Shown: one piece after another, positions 35,681 through 46,533 of the stretch
Layout of the letters: each line of letters starts with the position of its first letter
How positions within the stretch are numbered: the first letter of the stretch is position 1
NCBI GenBank assembly: GCA_023313575.1
Contig: JAJTTP010000003.1
Span: 744,001 to 808,000 of the forward strand
Length of the DNA stretch: 64,000 nt
Direction: 5' to 3'
Source: Eutypella sp. D-1
Taxonomy: Eukaryota; Ascomycota; Sordariomycetes; Xylariales; Diatrypaceae
Position numbers and translations under genes: made by a program
Notes under the pieces: model-generated
Database searches by the model: none
What the model was told of the DNA's origin: nothing
The model's input: the letters and a program-made list of their open reading frames with translations, nothing else

Positions 35681-38600
35681 ATACGTTTGGGACAGGTTTT
35701 GACTTGTCCCAGGGGGAGAAGACGATTGTCGTCTCTTCTTGTTTTTCGGGTTCTTCTTTTCCCGCATTGACTTATTCAATACGTTCACCTGCATTCTTTT
35801 CCCCAATCCGGACTCAACGACTTATTATAGATCGCGCGGCGTTGCTACATATACGAGGGAAAACGCATGCATTTTAGGGTTATTGGGGTGGAAGCCGAAA
35901 AAGTTCGATGGTTGCTACGTCTTTTTCTACCTTATCCTTCTTATTTTTCCACGCCTGTGGCGAAGAGAAGCTTTTTTTTCACGGCATCCCCCCGCACCAT
36001 GCCCGTAGGTTTTGGTCCTTCTATTTTTCCTGTTCTTATGGGTTATACTTCTGTTACTCCTTTTTATTTTTACATATCACCCTACACGGATGGACGGCGG
36101 CGGCGCGAAATATTTCCAACAAAAGAAGGGTCAGGAATGAGGTCAAAAAGGCCACTTGTACATACTACTAGGTATCGGAAAGGGTCATTTACAGGGAGGG
36201 AAGGCGAACTCGGGGCGTCGTTTTCTGGTTGGGGAGTTGTTTTTCTTTTGGGTTTTGGATACTCGTTTTCTTGGTTTGGTGGCGGGGATGGGAAACGGTG
36301 ACGAATAGAGGCAACATTTGTCTCTTTGACACTCGACTAGGGATATGACGGATTCACGGCACATATGTGCTTTCTGCTCTGTCCACACTATATACATATA
36401 GTCGATGGACGAGGGACCACTACCCAGCGGTCTGACGGCCCTACATAGACAAAATAGCTTTGGCTACCTAGCAGCCAGCTGTGTTGCTACTACGCAACAA
36501 TTGAAATCAGACACAATTGGAAACCAAACAAGGGGGGAAGAGGGAGATCCTGCTGGCTAAGTGAATGGCGTGATTTTGACTACCTAGGTGGTGGGTGGTA
36601 CCTCAACCCCTTGATGCGCCGCCCGGAACCTTGCATTGACACGGCCCCATGGCCGACCACAGGGTCGCGTTCCACGGGGTCCAGGACAAAAGGAAGCGGG
36701 CGGCATACGTGCCTAACCAAGTAGACTGGCCAGTGAGCAATTGGGGCGGTAGTGAGCGAGTGGGCGAGTGAGCGGGTTAATGGGACTCGACTTGTATGGG
36801 TGTGCATAATATTCTCCTACCTTATCTAGAATATACACCAGAGGCCAATATTGATATCAAATTAACGCCATACCCCCAAAGCTAGACGGAGTGCCGGAAA
36901 ATCTCGCTGGAACAAACGTCACTTTTCTTATGGCACCTTCTGTCTATCGCTAATGGCGCTACAATGTGATGGAGGGTGGCTGGAGCCTGATGGGTGGAAG
37001 GGGGGCGGTAATGAGATCCGGTCCCTTATACCCGCGGTGTTATTGTTGGACATCCCTTTCACAGAATACTTATAAGTTCAGCGGGCACAGTCCCCTCCCC
37101 GCCCTACCTTCTTTACTTATCCAAATAGCAATATATAAATTAAGATGCCCGGGTCTGTTTAGACAGCTAGGTAATGCGTGGCTTAGAAGAACTCTTGCTT
37201 GATCGCGCTGGACAACCCCTTTGTTCACTTCGTGCAGTCCGCCAGATGGAAATAAGCCAAGGCCTTATTTGGATGTGACTGAAGACCGGGGCAAAATCAT
37301 AGCGAGCAGGCTAGATGTCACATATCATATCCTACCCCCCGCCCCCCCCCCAATCCTCCTACCAGAAACTGCTAGAAGGCTGGCTGGTTGGCTACCTACA
37401 TACAGACACGCATACACAACTCTCAGACAAGTATCTACCACCGCCACCACATGCATACAGTTTGGCACAGTATTTAATGTGTATCTAGACCCGAGGGGAG
37501 TGGCCTTGGAAATCGAAAATTGCTTAGAATCGAAATCAACCGGGGGTCGAAGAAGTGCATGTTTTACCCTGGCTCTTGAACAAATACAAGAGTGCCAATT
37601 ACGCTTAAAAAGTAGTAGATATTCTTAAGGGAAGGTTTCTTTTCTAATTATTGAGTATACACGCCTGCTAGCTAGGTGAAACCAGTGAAAACATAGGAGC
37701 GGATGATTCTATCCCTAACCTATCCTTCCTTGTGGTTTAGTCACGACATTTTCTTTTCTCTTCGTTTTCTACCGCTTCACTTCCGAATCAAGGCGGTACC
37801 TGGATGCGGATGACCAATAACTTCAGAACTCCTGTTGCAGAATAAGTCTGTTAGTGGTCTGGTGGTAGAGGCGATTTATAGTTTGATAGAACTCGAATCA
37901 CCGCTACCGATCTATTCATTTTGCATCGACTCTTTCGCGAGGTTGCTCCGTTTTCAGTCGGTGAATACAATTAGCTGGAGGGTAAGGTCGCTCTCCTTTC
38001 TCAACTCTCCTATAATATTGGTATTTAAGCATAATTCGTTTAAGATACTTTCTATCTAGTCACCCCTTACCTAGACGAGGGTAACCATGGCGAATCGATT
38101 CTGGCGTCAATGTTAGATATGGAGAATCCCCAATACTACATGACTGTATGCGGCGAGGAACACAAGTAAGGCCCAGATACATGGTTTTGATGCATTGCAT
38201 GGGCACTCAATCCCTCTCAGCCGGTATCCTATCTGACGAGAGGAGTATATACCTTCCCATATATGCCTCGGTGAAGATATCATGCGTCTGAGTGGCATGC
38301 GAGGCGTCGTAGTTGCTCTCACAATCGTCAATTCCCGACGTGTCATCTTTCCAGGAGAGCAAAATTCCGCCTGCTTCAGAGCCGGATCACTACGGTTCGC
38401 ACCTAATATGTAGGGAAGGTCCGTTACGAGATATCCTGCCTGCCTGCGTTGCAGTACCGGCGCAAAGGTTCAGCATGACAGTTCTCTGGTCATCATCCAG
38501 GGGTTCGGACTCGGTCACACGCCCATATGCTTCTAGGTTGATGAGACTCGTCGACTGGAGTAGCCAGACCCCTTGCGCCGCTGTGAGCCCCTTTTACCAG

Positions 38601-39869
38601 CCCGGAGTCTCCGACCCACCTCGGTCAGCACAACCCCTTGCACCCCTGTCATGAGGGGCAATCCCTACGATACCGGCTTCGGGACCACCACTAATCCTTG
38701 GGCCAACCCTGCCAGCCTGTCTGCCTGCTCATGATAGGTTTGCTGCCTAATGATTACGCTCTTGGAAATGTTATAATGGGCTATCTTGAATAATAGCGGT
38801 TCTTCACATTGGTACGCCAATTCGACAACTTTGAGGGTTGTCAAAGCGTGTATGTAAGTCAGCTATAGTAAGTAGTAATCGTGAGTAACAGCACTGAAAT
38901 CAATTGTACTGAACCTATCTCTGACTGTGTATGCCACGCTAATTATATAGTACGACAGCGATGAATCCCGGAAACAGATAGATTCTATACCATAGATGAT
39001 AGGCTTTCGTATCCTAGAAACCCGAGTTCTTAAATGCGAGCTAGTTGTATGACGCCAGATGAAGTAGCTGTAGGTATGTCCTGCGATTCAGCATTAGAAT
39101 AACTCATTTTCCATCGATGAGGTTCAACGTTGAGAATGATACGTCTGATGTTTAAGAATATATATTGAGACAATTCGTCTACATTGCTCAAAATGGCGAC
39201 CCCTGAGTAGGTCTTGTGTCTATATTGACGTTATCTCGCTTCCGCACAAGTGGTAAACGTAGTCTACTAATGAGAAAGACGGAAACTATTGGATTAACCT
39301 AAATTTCGTACTGCTTTCGGGTAGAAACTTCCGAAATCTTCATATAAATCCGGCCGATTCCGGGTCTGGTGTATCGGTCAAGACGGCCCCACCAACTCGG
39401 ATATAGGTCCCGGTCTCCACCACCGGCAATGGCTGGCTACTAAGTAAGCTCCGGGTTAATAATCGCTAACTACTTAAAAGAATTGATTGCGTACTTCTTT
39501 GACGAAGCACGAGCACCTACTTGCCCAACCATGCTCCTTAATTCTTTTTTTTGGTATTACATATGCCCGAGAGAATAGGCACTTAAATAGAAGCCTAAAT
39601 CATCTTAAATTTTATGCGAATATGCCAAGCCAAATGCATGCTATTTATGTAATCAGCAGCCGAAGATGATTGCCTAAAAAAGGAGAGACAAGGTATAATT
39701 AGCATAACGCGTCGCCTCTTGATTCGATATCTACACTTTCAAAAACTTCATAGTAAAACCATTCATCAATCAACACATACTATGTTATTATAGATGATAG
39801 CTTCCACAATCAATGCTTTCTACCTTCTTTTCCTTTCTCATCTGTTAGTGATTTTTATCCCTAAGTACT
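35681..39869. other. Intergenic region, 4.2 kb
   Basis: Begins with the T-rich 3' untranslated region of the TALE gene (to about 36.3 kb) and ends with the promoter of the next Zn2Cys6 gene. Open frames such as 36 kb (144 codons) and 37221-37628 (135 codons) lack recognisable motifs and look fortuitous. No RNA gene or mobile element was identified. Confidence 0.5.
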
Positions 39870-42800
39870 ATGGCCGGGCGCGGAAGCACGGATGCTGTGG
39901 ACGGTGCCCGACCCGGCGGCAACCCCATCGGAGAACCCCTGGTAGGTGATATCCTGCGTGCAGAACTAGAGCTAGTCTGCTCAGGACGCTAACTAAGAAT
40001 GATCCATCCAGTCCTGCGTGTCCTGTCGATCTCGTAAGCTCAAGTGCGACAGGGCGAGGCCCACGTGTTCCCGTTGTGCCAATGCCCAGGCCGAATGCGT
40101 GTATCCCGAGTCGCGGCGTAAACCGGCGGCGAACAAGCGCAGGAACTTCAAGGAGCTCGAGGCACGGCTAGGTGACTAAGTAGCAATCATGGCAAATGTT
40201 AAATGGCGATGCCGGCCTTGCTAACATTCGATTAGAGCAGCTCGAGGGGGTCCTAGGCGACCGCGGCGCGAACCAGCCCCCCCAGCCAACGGTGGATGAT
40301 GTCTTTGACCCGGAGAATATCGACTTCGATGAGCCCCTGGCCGGGGATGTCTTTCTGGAGAACTTAGACCATGCGGCACCGGGCGCGACTTATCACAGCA
40401 CTGACCCTCTCGGCACGTGGGCTTTCGCCCGCTCGTCGGATACACCCAACCCGCAATCATCAACACCTTCTCCCTGGGAGATGATGGATCTCGGTGGTTT
40501 GTATGAGACCCTGCCGCCGATGGAAATGATAGAAGAACTGTAAGGACCCTCCCAACTTCAACATCGTTACCAGCCTAGTCACTCACAGCGTCAGTCACCG
40601 GATATTTTTCGAGCAGCAGCAACACCAGATCCCTATCATACACCCTGCTCTCTACTACCAGGCGTTCTACTCCGCGCCCCACATGAAGCCGCCCATGTCT
40701 CTCCAGTATGCCGTGTGGGCGTTAGCGTCCAACAACCACCCGAAGTACAAACCTTATCACGAGGTATTTTACCAGCGGGCCAGGAAGTACGCCGACGCGG
40801 ACGAGATGAAGGTACTTATCACTCATCAGCCTTGGCGCGGAAAATAACATCGACGCTCACGCCAGCTATGCTAGGGATACGGCGAGCATTTCATCACGGT
40901 TCATCATGCGGTGAGTGAGGTTCGGGTGCTCCGAGACACCCACATCTCGGAGCATACGCGTTTACTGCGCGCAGCTACTAATTCCGGGTGTAGCAAGCGT
41001 GGTGCCTCATCGCGACCGATGAGGCCAAGAGCTTGACGTTTACGCGGGCGGCGATGAGCTGCGCCCGAGCCGTCAGGCTAGTCCAGATGATGGGGCTCCA
41101 CCGCCTCGACTGCGCTCCCGGCGAGGCCATCCCGACCCTCCTCCCCCCGCGAAGCTGGGCCGAGCTTGAGGAGAGGCGCCGGGTCTTCTGGGGAATCTTC
41201 TGCGTGGACAGCCACTGCTCCCTCTCCACAGGATGGCCGCACCTCATCGACTCCACCGAGGTAGGCCTCTCCATCCGAAGGGCTGGGCTTCCGGACACTG
41301 CTGGGCTAAGTTTGCTTCTTGTCTAGGTCACCACGCACCTCCCATCATCCGAAGCCGCCTTCCACGCCGGCGAGGAGACGGAGTCGTTCAGTCTCCACGA
41401 CGCGTTCAAGGGGGGTCGGTACTCGTCGTTCGCTAGCGCGATTGTGCAGAGCCACTTGTTCAACCGGATCATCCGCCATGCACAGCGGCGTCGGCCGGCC
41501 GACAACGTCGACAACTTCGAGTACGGCGAGTACTGGCAGCGGCATCGGGACATCGACAACGCGATCTCGAGCGCCTTCATGTTCCTGCCGGAAATGTTCC
41601 GGCTGCCGGAGAACCGCCGCAACCCGGCCGCCGTGTACGCCAACCTCAACCTCCACGCTTCCGTCATCTGCCTCCACCTCACCGCCATCGAACAGATCGA
41701 CGCCCACGCGCTCCCGGACCACGCCCGCGAGTTCAGCCGCAACCGCATCTCTACCGCTGCGCGCGAGATCGTCAGAATAATGAAGCTCACCGACACTCGC
41801 GGCCAGACTCCTGTAAGTTCAGTTCGCAGGGTATATCCAGAATCCTTTTGCGCGACCCGGCCCCCATGCCCTACTTAGACTTGCATGTATCACTAAACTC
41901 CCACCGAAACAAACAGAGAAGCCTCCTAGCCGCGCTGTCACTCTGCCTCGCGGCCTCGGTGTTCATCTACCTGAGCAGTGAGCCGTCGGAGGATGGGAGC
42001 GAAGATGAGGACGGGGACGGGAGAGACGAAAACATCGCGAACCTCGAGTTCATAACGTCGACGATGGAGACCAGTGGCTGGGACCACGCCGTCACGCGGG
42101 CCTACCTGAGGCAGGTCCTGGTGGACATTGAGCATAACGAGGCGAGGCGGCGCGCACCCCGCCGCCCCAATCCGGAACGCGTACCGCCGGCGCCCGCCAC
42201 GGCCGCGGGGCCAGCCGCTATCGGCGCTCACGGGTCCGCATGGCAGGCTGCGCTCGGGGGCCGGTGGGATTTCCTGGGGATGCGGTTCCCGACTCCGTCG
42301 ATCGGCAGCCCTGATTTACCCGACCCCAGCATCCCAAGCAACAAGAAGCGCAAGCGCGCGTCCGATGCCCCGGCCGCTCCCCAGGTAATGAGAGAAACGT
42401 CCTCCTTTCCGCTAGGCGGCGATCCCGATGAGCCGTGGGCGTCCGCGGCGGCTTCGGCTCCGCCATCGCACAACGACTTCATCGACACAGGCGACGATGA
42501 CATACCAGCTTTACAGACAAACCTCCCACACCGGACCCCCGCGTCCGCGCCCACACCCGCACCCACGAGCGCCACAATCCCAGATCCGCAACGTCAACAC
42601 GCATCCCCGACCCCAACCCCGTCTCAACACCAACACCAGCAGAAGCATGCGCAGCGAGACATAAACGACGGGCCAGGCGTGAGCATCGACGCGACGTTAT
42701 TCTCGCATTTCGGGCCGCGGCCGTTCGCCGCGGCGGCGGGGGGCGAGGGGTCCGGTGGTGGTGCTGGTGTTAGTGGCGGGGACCTCGTGGCGCAAAAGCA

Positions 42801-42933
42801 GCAGCAGCAGCCGGGTGGTGGACGGCCCGGGACCGGCCGCTGGCATCTCGCTGCCGTCTGTATGTATACGCAGTTTTTGCACAGTCTTTCGGGTACGGGG
42901 GGTGGTAGCGGGGAAGGGGAAGGGGGAAAGTGA
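39870..42933 (+). CDS. Zn2Cys6 transcription factor with fungal middle-homology domain
   Basis: Large binuclear zinc cluster regulator. The model is join(39870..39941, 40012..40171, 40236..40539, 40589..40811, 40875..40910, 40994..41260, 41327..41812, 41917..42933), 854 residues, all phases consistent. The cluster is C26-x2-C29-x6-C36-x6-C43-x2-C46-x6-C53, followed by a basic linker (KPAANKRRNFKEL) and a coiled-coil-like EARLEQLEGVL that is rebuilt across intron 2. The fungal-trans domain covers roughly residues 185-520. It includes HPALYYQAFY, GYGEHFITVHHAQAWCLIATDEAK (spread over exons 5-6, exon 5 being 36 nt), MGLHRLD and RRVFWGIFCVDSHCS. The last exon encodes a long low-complexity tail rich in Pro, Ser and Ala, with a basic NKKRKR cluster and Gly/Gln runs. 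The pathway controlled is unknown. Confidence 0.9.
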
Positions 42934-44232
42934 GGGTAGAAGAAAGGCAAGGGGGGCTTGACGATGACGTCAATGTCCATGTCCATGCTAGTTTGGAACT
43001 TTTTCGCTACGGGTAATAGCGCCGAGAGTTTGTGGTGGGATGGAGGTGTGGATAGATAGGTATGTGAAGTAGAGTTATAGACTAGACACAGGGATATAAA
43101 GACGGATGTACGATCACAAAGAGAAAGCGAGAAGAGTTTCGCAATTACTTCTGCCCCCTACGAGTCTACCCTCTTGGGTCGATCTGGCGGCTACATTGCT
43201 TTGCATTCTACCCACTGCCTAAAACTCGATCACAATGCCTTGAATATTGCTTAGTGGTAGGGGTTCACGATAATCGGTAGGTTAATCGGCCATTTATAAT
43301 ACAGGCTTTACAAATTTAGTTTACACGGAAGTGGCCTCAACAGTGGCAAGCGACCTTTCCTGTATTAAGCTTGAGCTATTTCTCCCTCAGGTGATCTTGT
43401 AATCACAGCCGACATCGATGGCCTACAATAACAGAGCGCTGTGCCACCACCGGCAGCCAGAACTTTGATATAGCTAGGCAGGTCTCTTTCACGTCCTGCC
43501 GAGGGAGTCGTTCCTGTCTCTTACGCCCTCCCTCTTGGTAGCTCGTCGAAAGCATGCCCGTCGCTTCTCCCTAATTCTTCGGGTCATAGGATGAGAGCTA
43601 GGTCTTGCCCCCTTCACGCCACAATATGGAAACCGAAAAACTAGGAAAAATAAAATAAAATAAAAGCAAGTCCTTCGCAACGCCGTCCCCTGGGGTATAC
43701 CTGTGGTCCGAGTTTGTGATCCATAGTCCGAAATGCCAACAGTCCAACGGGGAAACAATCCTGTAACTATGTATGTGCTTGGAGCCCGTACAGTGGGGCC
43801 AGGACTTGAGGTGCCTAAACTAGATGTCTTGTTCTCTCTTTACGACTCTTTCCTTCGGTGTGTTGAGGTTGATTATAGGGATGAGTTGAATGATGAGTAG
43901 TCGGCATTCTCCTTTCGTATGCGTGCGCGCGAATTTCGAGATCGAGGGGGGATTGGTTGTGTCGAGTCGCTTGTACGTAGGGAACGGAAAATGAATTTTA
44001 AGGATATGAAAGAAACACTGCTTGAACTCCGGAGTCAATGCATTTCATGCTTACCGCCCTTGGATACTGTGTCATGTTATATATCATGACGATCGAAGGA
44101 CCTCTACATAAGGAAAATCGACATGACGATTGTATGGTGCATACAACTGAGACGCCTATACCTCGAGAGACGCACTCAGGGCACGACGTGTCCCAAACCT
44201 TTGCGCTATTGTTTCATGGTAATGCCACAAGT
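42934..44232. other. Convergent intergenic region
   Basis: About 1.3 kb between the 3' ends of a Zn2Cys6 gene and the disordered-protein gene. It is AT-richer than the neighbouring exons. No gene, RNA or repeat was recognised. Confidence 0.5.
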
Positions 44233-46533
44233 CTATGGGCTTCGTCTGGGGGTTTGATGTTGCTCCTCGATCTCCTCCCTGAAGAAACGCTCACTGAAGC
44301 TCCTCGGTTCCCCCACGAATTTCATAGTTTCTGGCCGGTAACTAGTAGACTCGTCTATGCCGGACCGCCCATCCACACTCCCGATGAAAGACTGAAAGTC
44401 GCCCATGGCCTGGGCCTTCTTGTAGACCTCCTCGTTTCGAACGCTGCTCATCTGAATAGGTTTGCCTCTGTACGAACCTATAGAAGTGCCCTGCCTGAAA
44501 CTCGTAGGGGGGCTAATCTTTGGGGAACGGGGCTTGGGGATATTTCTCGATAGAGATGACGAGTAGGGTGATATAGGATGTATCGAGGGAGTCTTCTCAT
44601 CCGCTGTCCTGACTGGTCGTTTTCCCTTCGAGTCCTCGACTAGATCATCATAGTCCTCAGTGTACTTAGTAGTACGATCTGTCGGAGATTCTCGACCAGC
44701 AGTGTCCTTAATAGAGTCATCCTCAAAACCAAACAAGTCTTCTTCTTCCTCGCCACCGTCGTCTAGTGAAAATGTGCTGCCTAATTTTAGAGGTATAGGT
44801 ATGTTTTCGGTTGGCGTTTTTGCTCCGTGGGTCTCGCGTTGTCGGGGCGCCATTTCACCCGATGCTGCGCTTGACGGCTCGGGAGAAAATCTCTTTTTGC
44901 CCTTGAACGAAGTTAATGCCGGCATGCTATTCTCTGCGTCGTCTCCATCGAGATCGGAGTCGTGTTCGCTTTCCCTAACTGATTGTAGAGGCGTCCCGAC
45001 TTGGGTGGACGGGCCGGGGCTATTTATAGAGGGCAGATGAGGCCCAGGGTTTTGAGTCGCCGCTGCTGCCTGGGATTCGCCCCTGCGCCTTCTTCTGCCC
45101 AGATCTGCCATGACTAACTCATCATCTTCGTCGTCATCAGTACCCTGCGGGTTGCCAACTACGGTCCAGGACGAAGTGTCTTCTGTGGATTGTCTTGCGA
45201 GTGCTTTCAGCTTGTCGGTAGATGTTATCTTCTTCGGACGGGGCGGAGAGCTGCCCAACAACCCCAGGTCCCCATTTTCTTCACTCTGGGGAAGGTCTGG
45301 CTGAAATGACTCATTAGCGACGTCAGAGATGCTGCCTGGGGGTTGGCTTAGGTGATCAGACGGCCGGGGCTGAGGCGAAGCAGTAGGTAGCACCTCCTGG
45401 CCTTCGACTTCAAAGCGCACTCGGCGAGGACTGAAGGTTTTAGTTGATGAACTAGAAGAGCGACGAAGAGCACTTCTCTTAATACGCGCATTGCTATCAT
45501 CAGAGGTGATTGAGGAAAGAGTGTCTCCTGTATGACGTCGCTTAGGATCTGGACGAATAGTCACCAGTGATGTAAGAGATGCAGGAGACTTGGCTTCACT
45601 TCTGTTAGGACTTCGGTCGCCGTTTTCAGGTACCGTTGGAAGTGATGAAGCAGGTGTGGGCGGGGGATTAGGACTTTGCCGGCGCTCTGGGTCCTCCAGT
45701 AGGGGAAGATAAGTTGGGATAAATAAACCATGAAGTTCAAGCTCACGTTCACGCGGGCTAGTAGGACTATGCTCTGGAGAAGCTCCCGATGCCGGTCCCG
45801 ATCCCGATCCCGATCCCAGTCCCGGTCCCGATCCTAATCCGTGGGGTGAAGTCGGAGGTGGTGAGCCTCGGTTTCCGGACCGAGCCATTCGGTTTAGGTA
45901 CTTGATTTGGGTGGTGTCATGGGTATGTACGGTACTTGTAGTAGAGGGGGTAGAGGGGGTTGAAGGGGTAAATGTGGAGGTGGAGGTGGAGATAGGAGTG
46001 GAGGAAGGATGGTATGAAGAGGGGCTTGAGGGGGTCGCGACCGTGACAGTGGTGGTGGGAGTGGTGGGAATGGTGGTGGCGCTGCTGGAGGAAGAGGATG
46101 AGGAGGAGGTACCGGCGTTGGTGGTGGTGGTGTTGGTATTGGTGTCAGTGGTACCTATAGTGTCTAATGGTGGTATATATGAGTCAGCAGTGCCGAAACT
46201 ATGATGTCGCCGTTGCTGCTGCTCCCCCAGTCTTTCCTCCTTCTCATCATCCCGCTCCTTCTCTGGATGGATTTGGGGCCAAGACAGTTGTTCCTGCCGT
46301 TGCTCCCGTCGTAGTTGCTCAAACCCGGACTTCAGCGCCGGGTATTTGTGTAAGGTACGGGCAATAGCCTCTTCTACCTTGGATGAAACATGCCCGGGCG
46401 CGTTTTCCAATACTTCATTTTGGTATCGGGTGAAGACCTGAGCCTGGGCCCGACAAAAGCTATCGATTTGGCGCTGGTGGTCGGCAAGCTTTTGGAGAAG
46501 CTCCGATATTAAGTTCGTTGTGTCATCATCCAT
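44233..46533 (-). CDS. Uncharacterised disordered protein with RVRF motif
   Basis: A single-exon frame of 766 codons from ATG at 46533. A slightly upstream ATG at 46545 is possible but has poorer start context: T at -3, against A at -3 and G at +4 for the chosen one. I do not recognise the family. Residues about 5-85 are predicted by eye to be helical and partly coiled (DHQRQIDSFCRAQAQ, KSGFEQLRREQRQEQ). Residues about 120-320 are Ser/Thr/Pro low complexity, including a Gly-Ser-Pro repeat. SPRRVRFEVEG (RVRF at about 371-374) fits the RVxF docking motif for protein phosphatase 1. An acidic DDDEDDE region and an ordered-looking C-terminal segment (GSYRGKPIQ, GDFQSFIGSVDGRSG) follow. A phosphatase-regulatory scaffold role is only a suggestion. 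Confidence 0.72.
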   Translation of the reverse strand: MDDDTTNLISELLQKLADHQRQIDSFCRAQAQVFTRYQNEVLENAPGHVSSKVEEAIARTLHKYPALKSGFEQLRREQRQEQLSWPQIHPEKERDDEKEERLGEQQQRRHHSFGTADSYIPPLDTIGTTDTNTNTTTTNAGTSSSSSSSSSATTIPTTPTTTVTVATPSSPSSYHPSSTPISTSTSTFTPSTPSTPSTTSTVHTHDTTQIKYLNRMARSGNRGSPPPTSPHGLGSGPGLGSGSGSGPASGASPEHSPTSPRERELELHGLFIPTYLPLLEDPERRQSPNPPPTPASSLPTVPENGDRSPNRSEAKSPASLTSLVTIRPDPKRRHTGDTLSSITSDDSNARIKRSALRRSSSSSTKTFSPRRVRFEVEGQEVLPTASPQPRPSDHLSQPPGSISDVANESFQPDLPQSEENGDLGLLGSSPPRPKKITSTDKLKALARQSTEDTSSWTVVGNPQGTDDDEDDELVMADLGRRRRRGESQAAAATQNPGPHLPSINSPGPSTQVGTPLQSVRESEHDSDLDGDDAENSMPALTSFKGKKRFSPEPSSAASGEMAPRQRETHGAKTPTENIPIPLKLGSTFSLDDGGEEEEDLFGFEDDSIKDTAGRESPTDRTTKYTEDYDDLVEDSKGKRPVRTADEKTPSIHPISPYSSSLSRNIPKPRSPKISPPTSFRQGTSIGSYRGKPIQMSSVRNEEVYKKAQAMGDFQSFIGSVDGRSGIDESTSYRPETMKFVGEPRSFSERFFREEIEEQHQTPRRSP
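45783..45838 (-). repeat. Coding hexanucleotide repeat (Gly-Ser-Pro)
   Basis: Imperfect GATCCC/GGTCCC units in tandem encode the Gly-Ser-Gly-Pro stretch of the disordered protein. It is liable to length variation between strains. Confidence 0.75.

Noticed and set aside
37221..37628. 135-codon frame upstream of the second Zn2Cys6 gene
   Set aside because: No motif, poor composition and no supporting splice structure.
37700..37730. Telomere-like CCCTAACC word as a telomerase RNA template
   Set aside because: It is a single short word without the full repeat permutation or neighbouring conserved RNA structure.
45902..46204. Val/Glu-rich 100-codon plus-strand frame
   Set aside because: It is the antisense reading of the Ser/Thr-rich repeat in the disordered protein gene.
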